Positions 17,480-25,937 of a stretch of 64,000 bases of DNA are shown piece by piece. The notes beneath the pieces are model-generated. The model had not been told where the DNA came from. It did no database searches and saw only the letters and a program-made list of their open reading frames with translations. How positions within the stretch are numbered: the first letter of the stretch is position 1; every line of letters begins with the position of its first letter. Made by a program: the position numbers and the translations under genes. Origin of the DNA: Pseudogulbenkiania ferrooxidans 2002. GTDB lineage: Bacteria > Pseudomonadota > Gammaproteobacteria > Burkholderiales > Chromobacteriaceae. The stretch is from the NCBI RefSeq assembly GCF_000174355.1, contig NZ_ACIS01000004.1:62001-126000 (forward strand). The letters are read 5' to 3'.

Positions 17480-18604
17480 TCAGCGCGTGGGCGCGGGGCT
17501 GACCCGCACCAGCTGGCCGTCGTCCTCGTCGGTGAGCAGGTAGACCAGGCCGTCCGGGCCGACGCGCACGTCGCGGATGCGCCCCAGCGCGCCCTTCAAC
17601 ATGCGCTCTTCTGCTACCACCTTGTCGCCGTCCAGTTTCAGCCGCACCAGCATCTCCCCCTTCAAAGCGCCGATCAGCAGGTCGCCCTGCCAGTGCGCGA
17701 ACGGTTTCCCCTGGTAGAACGCCATGCCGGACGGGGCGATCGACGGCACCCATACCTTCCGCGGCTGTTCCATGCCGGCTTTGTGTGTTCCTTCGCCGAT
17801 CGGCAGGCCCAGGCCGTAGGTCTTGCCGTAGGTGATCACCGGCCAGCCGTAGTTGGCGCCGGCGCGGATCACGTTGACCTCGTCGCCGCCCTGCGGGCCG
17901 TGCTCGTGGGTCCAGATGGCGCCGCTGCGCGGGTTGAGCGCCATGCCTTGCTGATTACGGTGGCCGAGGGTGAATTTCTCCGGCTTCCAGCCGGAATGAC
18001 CGACCCAGGGGTTGTCGGGCGGCACGCTACCGTCGTCATTGAGGCGGATGACCGAGCCGGCGTGATCGTTGTGGCGCTGGGCGCGGGCGTCCTCGCCGCG
18101 GTCGCCCAGTGACAGGTAGAGCTTGCCGGCGCGGTCGAACAGCAGGCGGCCGCCGTAATGGTGGTCGGAATCGGAACGCGGCAGTTGGCGGAAGATCACT
18201 TTGAGGTCGCGTAGCGCGTGGCCGTCGAGTTGGGCGCGAGCGATCTCGGTGCTGCTGGCTTCGGGCGTGCCGCCGGCGTAGCTGAGGTAGATCAGGTGGT
18301 TGTCCGCGAAACGCGGGTGCGGCAGCACGTCGAACAGCCCGCCCTGGCCCACGGCGACCACCGCTGGTACGCCGCTCACCGCTTGCGGGTCGATCCGGCC
18401 CTGGGCATCGAGCAGGCGCAGGCGACCGGCGCGCTCGGTGAGCAGCATGCGGCCATCGGGCAGAAAGGCCAGCGACCAGGGGTGGTTCAGCCCGCGGGCC
18501 AATGCGGTTAGCTGCAAGGGATAAAGCTGGCTGGGGTAGGGGTTGGCCGAAGCGAGGCCGGCGAGGCCCAGCAGCAGTGCGGCGAGGATGAAGCGCAGAG
18601 GCAT
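17480..18604 (-). CDS. PQQ-dependent aldose sugar dehydrogenase-like protein
   Basis: A 374-residue six-bladed beta-propeller protein of the soluble glucose dehydrogenase/YliI family: LARGLNHPWSLAFLPDGRML, then QGGLFDVLPHPRF, HYGGRLLFDRAGKLYLSLGD, and HEHGPQGGDEVNVIRAGANY, which contains residues typical of the PQQ and Ca binding face. A signal peptide (MPLRFILAALLLGLAGLASA) places it in the periplasm. Start at 18604 is set by AGGAG 9 bp upstream and by the signal peptide. It oxidises aldose sugars in characterised relatives; the substrate here is unknown. No PQQ biosynthesis genes are in the window. It converges on the pseudouridine synthase with 81 bp between the stops, where I see nothing. 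Confidence 0.88.
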   Translation of the reverse strand: MPLRFILAALLLGLAGLASANPYPSQLYPLQLTALARGLNHPWSLAFLPDGRMLLTERAGRLRLLDAQGRIDPQAVSGVPAVVAVGQGGLFDVLPHPRFADNHLIYLSYAGGTPEASSTEIARAQLDGHALRDLKVIFRQLPRSDSDHHYGGRLLFDRAGKLYLSLGDRGEDARAQRHNDHAGSVIRLNDDGSVPPDNPWVGHSGWKPEKFTLGHRNQQGMALNPRSGAIWTHEHGPQGGDEVNVIRAGANYGWPVITYGKTYGLGLPIGEGTHKAGMEQPRKVWVPSIAPSGMAFYQGKPFAHWQGDLLIGALKGEMLVRLKLDGDKVVAEERMLKGALGRIRDVRVGPDGLVYLLTDEDDGQLVRVSPAPTR

Positions 18605-18780
18605 GGCGGATTCTCCTGACGAGGGCAGGCCGAACGGGCGGCGCCGCTCCTTGTCATTGATTATGATGGAGAAAGACGGCCTTGCCAGGTGCTGCGTCGG
18701 CCAATGTCGGGGGCCTGGCCATGCCCCCATCGTTGCCTGAGCGGGGATGCGGGGCAGTTGCTTTCCCTTCAAACGCGAGT

Positions 18781-18800
18781 CCCCGGCTGGGCCGCCGGGG
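18781..18800 (+). promoter_or_regulatory. GC-rich hairpin just before a ribosome site
   Basis: CCCCGGC and GCCGGGG form a 7-bp stem with a 6-nt loop that ends 1-2 bp before the CAGGAG ribosome site of the following gene. It could limit ribosome access. Confidence 0.4.
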
Positions 18801-18813
18801 CAGGAGAAAAATC

Positions 18814-19119
18814 ATGAAGATGCTGATGATGGCGCATATTCCCCACGAACCGTTCAACCAGCTGGTGCGGGAGGGGCGGGCCGCCGAGATCATTGCGCAG
18901 ATCGTGGACGAACTGAAACCCGAGGCGATCTACTTCACCGAACAGAACGGTCTGCGTACCGTCGTTGCGGTGATCAACGTCAACGAGTCGAGCGAGATTC
19001 CGCGCTATGCCGAACCGTTCTTCCTGCAGTTCGAGGCCGATTGCGAATTCCGTATTGCGATGACGCCGGCCGATCTCAACCGCGCCGGCCTGGAGCTGTT
19101 GGGCAAGCGCTGGGGGTGA
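18814..19119 (+). CDS. Conserved hypothetical protein, about 101 residues
   Basis: A small acidic protein starting MKMLMMAHIPHEPFNQLVRE and containing AIYFTEQNGLRTVVAVINVN and RYAEPFFLQFEADCEFRIAM. The strand-helix-strand pattern, with a hydrophobic first strand and a conserved-looking Phe-Phe-Leu segment, suggests a ferredoxin-like (dimeric alpha/beta barrel) fold; I cannot name the family with confidence. Start at 18814 is supported by CAGGAG 8 bp upstream. It is transcribed divergently from the sugar dehydrogenase and ends at a bidirectional terminator shared with the glycine-zipper gene. No signal peptide or membrane helix. Confidence 0.7.
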   Translation: MKMLMMAHIPHEPFNQLVREGRAAEIIAQIVDELKPEAIYFTEQNGLRTVVAVINVNESSEIPRYAEPFFLQFEADCEFRIAMTPADLNRAGLELLGKRWG

Positions 19120-19138
19120 TAGCCTACCCTAGGCAGCA

Positions 19139-19170
19139 AAAAGGCGGCGCCGTAGGGCACCGCCTTGTTC
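19139..19170. terminator. Hairpin between converging genes
   Basis: AAGGCGG and CCGCCTT pair around a partly self-complementary loop, flanked by A-run and T-rich sequence. It can serve both the upstream plus-strand gene and the minus-strand glycine-zipper gene. Confidence 0.6.
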
Positions 19171-19190
19171 TTGGGGGCGTCAGTCAGTGA

Positions 19191-19598
19191 TCAGTCGTCC
19201 CAGCCGCGGCGCTCCCAGCCGCGATGCTTCCAGCCGTGATGCCGCCATTCCGGGCGGCCTGCCCAGTACGGGCCCGGGCCGTAATCCACGTAGCGCTCGC
19301 GTTCGATGATGACCGGGCGCGGGCGGACGTAGACCGGCTCCTCGACCACCACCGGACGCGGCGGGGCATAAACCACGGGTGCCGGCTCGTAGTAGTAGGG
19401 GCGCTGACTGATGGCGACCCCGGTCGCGGCACCCAGGGCACCGCCGACGATGGCTCCGTCACGCCCGCCGATGGACGAGCCGATGACGGCGCCGGCTGCA
19501 CCACCGAGCGCACCACCCAAGACGGCGTCGGAATGTGCCTGGGCGGCGGTGGCCGCGAGCCCCAGCGACAGTACGGCAATCCATTTCTTCAGCAGCAT
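19191..19598 (-). CDS. Secreted glycine-zipper protein with Arg/Pro/Tyr-rich C-terminus
   Basis: A 135-residue protein with a signal peptide (MLLKKWIAVLSLGLAATAAQA), then a glycine-zipper segment (AVLGGALGGAAGAVIGSSIG, GAIVGGALGAATGVA) of the type that packs in membranes. The C-terminal half is low-complexity, rich in Pro, Val, Tyr and Arg (APPRPVVVEEPVYVRPRPV), ending in basic and Trp-rich repeats (HHGWKHRGWERRGW). Start at 19598 is supported by GGGAG 9 bp upstream. Similar proteins are usually called glycine-zipper or YMGG-like envelope proteins. Function unknown; an envelope location is likely. Confidence 0.75.
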   Translation of the reverse strand: MLLKKWIAVLSLGLAATAAQAHSDAVLGGALGGAAGAVIGSSIGGRDGAIVGGALGAATGVAISQRPYYYEPAPVVYAPPRPVVVEEPVYVRPRPVIIERERYVDYGPGPYWAGRPEWRHHGWKHRGWERRGWDD

Positions 19599-20219
19599 GA
19601 TCGTTCTCCCGTGTGTTGATGAGCTTAGTGTAGGCACTCCCCGGAGGCCGTGGGGCGGCAAACTGTTAGCAAATGTTTAGTACCGGAGGATGGTGACGCG
19701 GGAGGGGTGAGGGGCCGGCTTCGGGGCCGTGCCGCGCATGGTGTCGGGACATGGCAAGCCCTTGTCCGGAAAGGATTATGCCGGATCGTGGCGAGGGGAA
19801 AGGGCGCTGTCGGACGGATGCGCAGAGGGGGCAAAGTGTTAACGGCGCTTCATAAAATATCCGGTGGCCACTGTGTCGTCGGGGCTACATTGCCGTGACT
19901 GACGCGAGCGGTGGTGTGTTCGCCTCTGGCGATGCCGATCGGCGGGCGTCCCGGCCTGCGGTGTCGGTTTGAAGGGCGATAGCGATAGCGTACGGTTGGC
20001 GACGGAGGCGGGGGCTCGGCATCGAAGCTGCGGACCAGACCGACACCACTGTAACGGCCACCATGCCGTGCCGACCGCGGGCGTCGGGACGAAGGGCACC
20101 TTCAGGGGTTCTGCTTGACGGTGTTCTGGCGTTGCGGAAAAATCCTGTCCGCCCATATTGCGGGCCGTTTCAGCGGCGGCAAGGTGCCGCCTGGTGCGTT
20201 TTGTTTTCCTTTCTCCATC
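19599..20219. other. Gene-poor 621-bp interval
   Basis: No reading frame here has a convincing ribosome site, codon pattern or recognisable domain. A TTGACG-N17-AAAAAT pair near 20116-20144 is a weak promoter candidate for the downstream Cys-cluster gene. A short A+T-rich patch at 19661-19682 may hold the promoter of the glycine-zipper gene. Confidence 0.5.
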
Positions 20220-20555
20220 ATGAGCGAAAAGAGCAATCCGTGTCTGCGTTGCGGTGCCTGTTGCGCTGCCTTCCGCGCCTCGTTCTACTGGGCCGAAGCC
20301 GATGACGGCGGCGGTCCGGTCCCGCTGCATCTCACCGAAAAAATCAACGATTTTCGCCGCTGCATGCGCGGCACATGGTCCGACACACCGCGTTGTGTGG
20401 CCTTGCAGGGCGAGGTTGGTCGCGAGGTCGGCTGTGCTATCTACCCACAGCGCTCGTCGACCTGCCGTGAGTTCGAGGCCTATACCGAGGCGTGCAACAG
20501 GGCGCGGGGGAAGTACGGGCTGGCCGAGCTACCGGTACTCGTCGCGGTCGCCTGA
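20220..20555 (+). CDS. YkgJ-family cysteine-cluster protein
   Basis: A 111-residue protein of the CxxCxxCC zinc/iron-chelating family: the N-terminal cluster is [11 protein letters not shown], followed by a Cys in RCMRG, CVALQ, and the distal pair [14 protein letters not shown]. These cysteines are the presumed metal ligands. Its cellular role is unknown. The ATG at 20220 is chosen because family members start a few residues ahead of the Cys cluster; the ribosome site is poor. It runs tail-to-tail with the DUF2249 gene. Confidence 0.85.
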   Translation: MSEKSNPCLRCGACCAAFRASFYWAEADDGGGPVPLHLTEKINDFRRCMRGTWSDTPRCVALQGEVGREVGCAIYPQRSSTCREFEAYTEACNRARGKYGLAELPVLVAVA

Positions 20556-20583
20556 ACTCCGCTCGGCGTCCGTGACGCAGGGC

Positions 20584-20622
20584 ACAAAAAAGCGCCGGCC
20601 CCGCACAAGCGGGACCGGCGTC
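20584..20622 (-). terminator. Terminator of the DUF2249 gene
   Basis: On the minus strand a long GC stem (GCCGGTCCCGC with GCGGGGCCGGC, one mismatch) with a short loop is followed by TTTTTT. It lies 20 bp after the DUF2249 stop. Confidence 0.85.
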
Positions 20623-20642
20623 ATGGTGTGCCGGTGCAGGGC

Positions 20643-20999
20643 TTAGTGGCCGGAGCAGCCGCAGCCACCGCCACCGCCGCCGCAACCGCCGCCCTGGGCC
20701 GGCGCTTCGCTCGTGGCTTGCTGCTGACCGTCGGCAGCCTGCTCGCCCAACTGCACCTTGAAATCGATAACGATATTTCCCGGCTCGCGGGCGACGTAGC
20801 TGAAGGTCAGCTGGTGGCCGTAGCGCTGACGCAATTGGTCCAGCAGCGGCAGCGGATCGTGATCGTTGATGAAGCGCATGGTGTCGCCGTCGTACAGCGA
20901 TTCGATGGCGCCGAAAATGGCGGCATGACGGAAACGCTTGGCTACGCCGCGCGCGTCGAAGGGGAAGACGTTGTTGTCGAGTACCGGCAATTCGCTCAT
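20643..20999 (-). CDS. DUF2249 protein with Gly/Cys-rich tail
   Basis: A 118-residue protein. Residues 1-85 fit the DUF2249 (SirA/TusA-like) fold: LPVLDNNVFPFDARGVAKRF, then DTMRFINDHDPLPLLDQLRQ and VIDFKVQL. The last 20 residues are almost entirely Gly and Cys (GGGCGGGGGGCGCSGH), which resembles the metal-binding tail of SlyD-like or selenium-related proteins. DUF2249 proteins are associated with nitrogen-oxide and sulfur metabolism in other bacteria, a family-level association only. The Cys-rich tail suggests binding of Ni, Zn or Fe, which is inference. Start at 20999 has CAGGA 8 bp upstream. Confidence 0.82.
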   Translation of the reverse strand: MSELPVLDNNVFPFDARGVAKRFRHAAIFGAIESLYDGDTMRFINDHDPLPLLDQLRQRYGHQLTFSYVAREPGNIVIDFKVQLGEQAADGQQQATSEAPAQGGGCGGGGGGCGCSGH

Positions 21000-21104
21000 G
21001 GTAGGGGTCCTGTCATGTGGGTGAACAGTTGGCAGGATGCCCGTAGCAAGGCGACGCATCCTTGAGCGAAGATAAGAAAAGTGCGAGCCGGAACGACAGG
21101 CAAG

Positions 21105-21132
21105 AAAAATGGCGACCGAGGTCGCCATTTTT
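21105..21132. terminator. Bidirectional terminator, rhlE-like 3' end
   Basis: A perfect 12-bp inverted repeat (AAAAATGGCGAC with its complement) around a 4-nt loop supplies an oligo-T end in both directions; it lies 13 bp after the helicase stop. Confidence 0.85.
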
Positions 21133-21144
21133 CATTGCTGCCGC

Positions 21145-22461
21145 TTAGTCGGCGGCGCGAGTGGTGCGGTTGCCGTAGCCGCCGCCGCTGCCACCCTGGC
21201 GCGGACCACGGTTACCGTAGCCACCGTTGCCGCCCGGCTTGCGGTTGTTGCCGCCATAGCCGCCGCCACGACGCTCACCCGGCTTGCCGCTGCCGGCGCG
21301 GCGCGGGCCGCCCTTCGGCGGGCGACGGGTCGGTTCCATGCCTTCGATCACGCCTTCGGTGATCTGGCGCTTCAGGTACTGCTCGATGCGGCGCACCTTG
21401 TGGAATTCCTTGGACTCGGCCAGGGTGATCGCCACGCCGTCGCGACCGGCACGACCGGTACGACCGATGCGGTGCACATAGTCTTCGGCCTGCTTCGGCA
21501 GGTCGTAGTTGACCACGTGGGTGATGGTCGGCACGTCGATGCCGCGCGCAGCGACATCGGTGGCCACCAGGATGCGCACGCGGCCGCGACGCAGGTCGTT
21601 CAGGGTGCGGTTACGCCAGTTCTGCGGCATGTCGCCGTGCAGGCAGGCGGCAGCGTAGCCCTGGTCCGACAGCTTGTCGGCCAGCTCTTCAGAACCGATC
21701 TTGGTGGCGGTGAAGATCACCGCCTGGTCGAAGCCGGCTTCCTTCAGGATGTGGTCGAGCAGACGCTCTTTGTGACGGTTGTCGTCGGCGTACAGCAGGT
21801 GTTCTTCGATGTTGCCGCCGGTTTCTTCGCGGGCGATTTCGATACGCTGCGGGTCGCGGGTCAGCTTCTGTGCCAGCTTGCCGACGGTGCCGTCCAGCGT
21901 GGCCGAGAACAGCACGGTCTGGCGGCTGTCCGGGGTGGCCTTGACGATGGTTTCGATGTCTTCGATGAAGCCCATGTCGAGCATGCGGTCGGCTTCGTCG
22001 AGGATCAGCATTTCCAGTCGCGAGAAATCGATACGGCCGGAACGCATGTGGTCCATCAGGCGACCCGGGGTGGCAACCATGATGTCAACCGGGCGCGCCA
22101 TGGCGCGGATCTGGTAGCCGAAGGAGGCGCCGCCGACCAGGCACACGGTACGCAGCCAGCGCAGTTGGCTGCCGTATTCGGTGGCGTTCTTTTCCACCTG
22201 CTGCGCCAGTTCGCGGGTCGGGGTCAGCACCAGGATGCGCGGGCCCTGGCCCGAGCCGGTGGAGCGTTCGGTCAGCTTCTGCAGCGAGGGCAGCAGGAAA
22301 GCGGCGGTTTTGCCGCTACCGGTCTGCGCCGAAACCAGCAGATCGTGGCCAGCCAGCGCGGCCGGGATCGAGGCGGCCTGAACCGGAGTCGGGGTGGTGT
22401 AGCCGGCAGCGTCGAGAGCGGAGGTAATAGCGGGGGCGAGGCCCAGATCAGCAAAATGCAT
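21145..22461 (-). CDS. rhlE: DEAD-box ATP-dependent RNA helicase, RhlE-like
   Basis: A 438-residue helicase with the full motif set: Q motif (GYTTPTPVQAASIP), motif I AQTGSGKT (about 44-51), PTRELA, motif II LDEADRMLDMG, motif III SAT, and motifs V and VI (VATDVAARGIDVP, HRIGRTGRAG). The C-terminal 60 residues are Gly/Arg/Asn-rich (GGYGGNNRKPGG), a flexible RNA-binding tail. RhlE-type helicases unwind short RNA duplexes in ribosome maturation and cold adaptation. It is monocistronic with a terminator. The 403-bp gap upstream probably contains a long 5' leader, common for such helicases. Confidence 0.93.
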   Translation of the reverse strand: MHFADLGLAPAITSALDAAGYTTPTPVQAASIPAALAGHDLLVSAQTGSGKTAAFLLPSLQKLTERSTGSGQGPRILVLTPTRELAQQVEKNATEYGSQLRWLRTVCLVGGASFGYQIRAMARPVDIMVATPGRLMDHMRSGRIDFSRLEMLILDEADRMLDMGFIEDIETIVKATPDSRQTVLFSATLDGTVGKLAQKLTRDPQRIEIAREETGGNIEEHLLYADDNRHKERLLDHILKEAGFDQAVIFTATKIGSEELADKLSDQGYAAACLHGDMPQNWRNRTLNDLRRGRVRILVATDVAARGIDVPTITHVVNYDLPKQAEDYVHRIGRTGRAGRDGVAITLAESKEFHKVRRIEQYLKRQITEGVIEGMEPTRRPPKGGPRRAGSGKPGERRGGGYGGNNRKPGGNGGYGNRGPRQGGSGGGYGNRTTRAAD

Positions 22462-22864
22462 GATGTCCTTTCAGTGCCGGCATGTCCGGCGTCACTTGGC
22501 CTGGTATAGGCGGGATGCGGTGACCATCTTCAAAATCGGGTCACCCGACTCATCGGCACTAACCAAGCAAGCGGCGAACAGCGGTCCGGAAAAGGAGCAT
22601 TCCGTGGTCGAAGCCTAAAATAGCGGTCAGGGACGATGAAACTCTGTTTGAGCGGGGCAAAGGCGTGAACTGCTAACTGCAGGGGGAGAACAACGAAGAA
22701 GCCCGGCTGAAACTTCAAGAGGCCGGATAGTACGGGAAAAAAAGCCGCCTGGCAAGTTATTCCGCCAAACAGCCTTTCTAAGTGATTGATTTGCGTGTGT
22801 CTTGTCGCGGGCGTCCGGAAAATTTCACTCCGCCGCCCACGTGGCAGGCAGCCACGGTGCCGTA
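22462..22864. other. 403-bp intergenic region upstream of the helicase
   Basis: Holds the promoter and leader of the minus-strand helicase and the 3' end region of the dehydrogenase. A minus-strand frame stays open through part of it but lacks a ribosome site and a recognisable product. I see no RNA gene or element I can support. Confidence 0.5.
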
Positions 22865-23737
22865 TCAGGGCTCCCGGTACAGTTGCACCACAGTGCTCAG
22901 GTCGGCCTGAGCGTGACCCTGTCCGGCGTGCAGGCGCATCAGCTGGTCGGCCAGCGCCGCCAGGGGCGAGCTCGCGCCGGCCTCGCGTGCCAGCTTGACC
23001 GCGTTGTCGAGGTCCTTGAGCAGCGTCGCCACCTTCCATTGCACCGGTTCGAAGCTCTGGCTGGCCATGCGCGGCGCCAGGATCTGCAGCGGCAGCGAAT
23101 CGGCAAAGCCGCCCGCCAGCGCCGGCGCCAGCAGCGCAGCATCGACGCCAGATTTTTCTGCCAGCGAGACCGCCTCGGCAATCAGCAGCGCGTTGGCGGC
23201 GACGATCAGCTGGTTGCATACCTTGGTGACTTGGCCGGCACCGACCGGGCCCATGTGGGTCAGGCGCTGACACAGCGCCGCCGCCAGCAGGCGCAGGCGG
23301 GCGATGTCGTCTTCCTGCCCGCCCGCCATGATCACCAGTTGGCCGCTTTCCGCCCCGCGCACCCCGCCCGATACCGGTGCATCGACCCAGTGCATGCCGC
23401 ACTGCGCCTCCAGTCGCGCCGCCATCTCGCGCGTGGCGGCCGGTTCGATGCTGGAAAAATCGACCAGCAACTGATCCGGGCGGCCGTGCGCGGCGAGGCC
23501 GTCCGCGCCGAACACCACTGCTTCCACGGCCGGCGTATCCGACACGCAGCTCATCAGCAGGGTGCAGTCGCGAGCCAGTTCGGCCAGGCTGGTTGCGATG
23601 TGGGCGCCGTGTCCGGCCAGTGCCTGGCTTTTCCCCGGGTTGCGGTTCCAGACGGTGACGTGATGCCCGGCGGCCAGCAGCCGCCTGACCATGGGCTGAC
23701 CCATCAGGCCCAGGCCGATAAATCCGATCCGTTCCAT
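22865..23737 (-). CDS. Beta-hydroxyacid dehydrogenase (3-hydroxyisobutyrate / tartronate semialdehyde family)
   Basis: A 290-residue NAD(P)-dependent dehydrogenase. The N-terminal Rossmann motif is GFIGLGLMGQPM (5-16). The substrate-binding motif is DAPVSGG (119-125), and the catalytic lysine is Lys172 in GQVTKVCNQ. It reversibly oxidises a 3-hydroxyacid such as 3-hydroxyisobutyrate or D-glycerate/tartronate semialdehyde; the substrate cannot be fixed from the sequence. The ATG at 23737 has AGGA 8 bp upstream. It is transcribed away from the EAL gene and appears monocistronic. Confidence 0.9.
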   Translation of the reverse strand: MERIGFIGLGLMGQPMVRRLLAAGHHVTVWNRNPGKSQALAGHGAHIATSLAELARDCTLLMSCVSDTPAVEAVVFGADGLAAHGRPDQLLVDFSSIEPAATREMAARLEAQCGMHWVDAPVSGGVRGAESGQLVIMAGGQEDDIARLRLLAAALCQRLTHMGPVGAGQVTKVCNQLIVAANALLIAEAVSLAEKSGVDAALLAPALAGGFADSLPLQILAPRMASQSFEPVQWKVATLLKDLDNAVKLAREAGASSPLAALADQLMRLHAGQGHAQADLSTVVQLYREP

Positions 23738-23967
23738 GTGCTATTCCTGTTGCTGGAGGCGTCCATGGTAGCGGGGCCGGGTGCCGGCTGTCATCGGGCG
23801 CATGCCGTGGCCGGAGGAACAACCGGGCGGAACGGATAAAACCAGCTTGGACTTTATCTGCGATGAATGTGACATTATCCTGAGAGCTCGCCATCCACAG
23901 CGGGGTGGCGGTAGCGCACACGACGCTGGACGAGCAGGATGAAATCAGTCATGGGGCGAGAGGCGGA

Positions 23968-24999
23968 ATGCGCAAGTTGAAAATGGTGTGGGGCCGGGCC
24001 CTGTTGGGGGCTCCCGCGTGGGCCGTCTATGTCTCGGCCATGGTGCTGTGCGTCCTCGTCGGGGTGCTGCTGGTGACGCTGGAGTCGCGGCTGACGCTGG
24101 CCATGGGCGGGCTGCTGGCGCCGCTGTTGATGGCGTTGCTGGCGGGGGGCGCTCTGGGCTGGGCCATCAACAGCACCAAGGACAGCCGTAATTCCAATAA
24201 CTGGGAGATCGCCCAAGGGCTGCGCAAGCGCGAGTTTTTCGTCCACTACCAGCCCATCGTCACGGCCCAGTCGGGTCATTGCATCGGCGTCGAGGTGCTG
24301 GCGCGCTGGCGCCATCCGGTGCAGGGCTTCATCCCCTCGCAGCTGTTCATTCCGGCGGCGGAGGAGGCCGGACTGATCGTGGCGCTGACCCGCTACCTGC
24401 TGCGCTGCGTCGGCCACGAGCTGGGGCAGATGATGCTGCCGGCGGGGTTCGTGGTCGGCGTCAATATATCCGCCAGCCACCTGACCACGCGCGACATCAT
24501 CGAGGACTGCCGGTTGCTGCTGTCGGTGTTGAAGGACAAGCACATCCAGCTGGTGCTGGAAGTGTCCGAGCGGGTCGCGCTGGAAGAGCACGAAGAGAGT
24601 CTCAAGGTGGTGCGCGAGCTCAAGGCCATGGGGGTCCAGCTGGCGCTCGACGACTTCGGTGCCGGCCACGCCGACCGTCACTACCTGCAAACCTGGGGTT
24701 TCGACTACCTCAAGGTGGAAAAGGGCTACGTCTCGGCTATCGGCAAGGAGGGTTTCCGCGGCAACATCCTCGACGACATCCTGGTCAATGCGACCCAGCT
24801 CGGCCTCAAGGTGATGATCAAGGGCGTGGAAACCCAGGGGCAGCAGAGCTACCTCAACGCCAAGGGCTTCCAGTTCCTGCAGGGCTTCTTCTTCGGGCGG
24901 CCGATGACGTTGAATCATTTCCGCCGCTGGCTCTACGCCGAAGTGGCGTCCGAGACCGAGTCGCCGCGTCCGGCGGCGCCACGGGTGGAAGGCACCTGA
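23968..24999 (+). CDS. Membrane-anchored EAL-domain cyclic-di-GMP phosphodiesterase
   Basis: A 343-residue protein: two N-terminal transmembrane helices (about 11-33 and 40-62), then an EAL domain. The signature reads EVLARW instead of EALLRW; the metal and catalytic positions appear present: Asn in NISASH, Glu in EVSER, DDFGAG, Lys in YLKVEK, Glu in IKGVET, and QGFFFGRP. This suggests an active enzyme that hydrolyses cyclic-di-GMP. No GGDEF or sensor domain is attached. The ATG at 23968 follows a GAGGCGG ribosome site; an upstream in-frame start would only add an unstructured stretch. Confidence 0.88.
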   Translation: MRKLKMVWGRALLGAPAWAVYVSAMVLCVLVGVLLVTLESRLTLAMGGLLAPLLMALLAGGALGWAINSTKDSRNSNNWEIAQGLRKREFFVHYQPIVTAQSGHCIGVEVLARWRHPVQGFIPSQLFIPAAEEAGLIVALTRYLLRCVGHELGQMMLPAGFVVGVNISASHLTTRDIIEDCRLLLSVLKDKHIQLVLEVSERVALEEHEESLKVVRELKAMGVQLALDDFGAGHADRHYLQTWGFDYLKVEKGYVSAIGKEGFRGNILDDILVNATQLGLKVMIKGVETQGQQSYLNAKGFQFLQGFFFGRPMTLNHFRRWLYAEVASETESPRPAAPRVEGT

Positions 25000-25076
25000 G
25001 CCCGCTTCAGGGCAGGCTTTGAACGGCAAAACCAAGGTCGGCTACAATCCGGCCTTTTTTCTTGGCGGACATCCCG

Positions 25077-25919
25077 ATGAGTATGCAATACGGTGTGCAG
25101 CGTTACGCCCTGACCCGGCCTTGGGCCAAGCGCGTCGGGCAACTCTTATCCCAGCCCGGCAGCGCCACGTTGGCTGAAGACGCTGTCGGTGAACTGGTCG
25201 GGCGTGAGCTGGCCCGGGTTGCCCAGGTGTACGGCGAGGCGGACGGCGTGCCCGAGGCCGAGCGGGTGCTGGCCTTGGCGTACGGCGGCCACGTCCGGCA
25301 CGGCCGCCTGATCGCCGAGTTCGACGCCGGACTGGCACGGGCGTTGGCGCACACGCGACTGCCGTCCCATCTGCCGGATACGCTGATCCTGCCGGCGGAG
25401 GCCTTCTTTCTGCAGGTGAGCGGCGAGGCCAGCGGCGGGGCCTTCATCCGCCATCGGCCCGCTGACCGGCAGCTCGATCTGGTGCTGGTAGAGGCGGCGT
25501 TCTCCGGGCAGGGGACGAACTGGTGGCAGGTTCCCGAACCGCTGTGGGCCCTGACGGTCAGCTACCCCGGGGAGCTGGCGCCGCAACTCGACGGCGTGCC
25601 GGCACCGTGGCGTCCTCTGCTGGAGTCGGTGTTGAACGGTTTTGCCATGATGACCCAGCCGAAGGTGACGCTGGAAGCGGTGTGGGAAGCGGGCTCTACG
25701 GCGGGATGGGTGGCGGCGGCCACGCACCCGACCTGTCCCAAGACGCGCCAGAAAGGGCGTGGCGCACTGCTCAAGGCGGGGTTCATCGAAGTGACGCGCT
25801 GCCAGGTGCCGGAGTTGCCGGGGCTGGACGGCGTGGTGAACAGCGCCGGCTACTGGCGCCGCCAGGCACTGGGTGACGACAAGAGCCGCAGCCGGCTGGT
25901 CTGGGTGGCGCCGCGCTAA
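25077..25919 (+). CDS. Unrecognised conserved protein, about 280 residues
   Basis: I do not recognise this protein. It is soluble, with no signal or membrane segments. The N-terminus reads YGVQRYALTRPWAKRVGQLL; the central part has two hydrophobic beta-rich segments (LPDTLILPAEAFFLQVSGEA, RQLDLVLVEAAFSGQG). The C-terminus is basic and conserved-looking (HPTCPKTRQKGRGALLKAGF, VVNSAGYWRRQALG). The start at 25077 is chosen for the GGCGGA site 7 bp upstream. It follows the EAL gene by 77 bp on the same strand and converges on the response regulator with an 18-bp gap. Codon usage matches its neighbours. Confidence 0.7.
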   Translation: MSMQYGVQRYALTRPWAKRVGQLLSQPGSATLAEDAVGELVGRELARVAQVYGEADGVPEAERVLALAYGGHVRHGRLIAEFDAGLARALAHTRLPSHLPDTLILPAEAFFLQVSGEASGGAFIRHRPADRQLDLVLVEAAFSGQGTNWWQVPEPLWALTVSYPGELAPQLDGVPAPWRPLLESVLNGFAMMTQPKVTLEAVWEAGSTAGWVAAATHPTCPKTRQKGRGALLKAGFIEVTRCQVPELPGLDGVVNSAGYWRRQALGDDKSRSRLVWVAPR

Positions 25920-25937
25920 CCGCGCCACGCCCTCGGG

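Noticed and set aside
19839-20330. Minus-strand 163-codon frame covering the YkgJ gene start
   Set aside because: Overlaps the real Cys-cluster gene in antisense and shows no domain or ribosome site.
22530-22864. Minus-strand reading frame continuing through the gap before the helicase
   Set aside because: No start with a ribosome site and no recognisable product; likely leader and promoter DNA.
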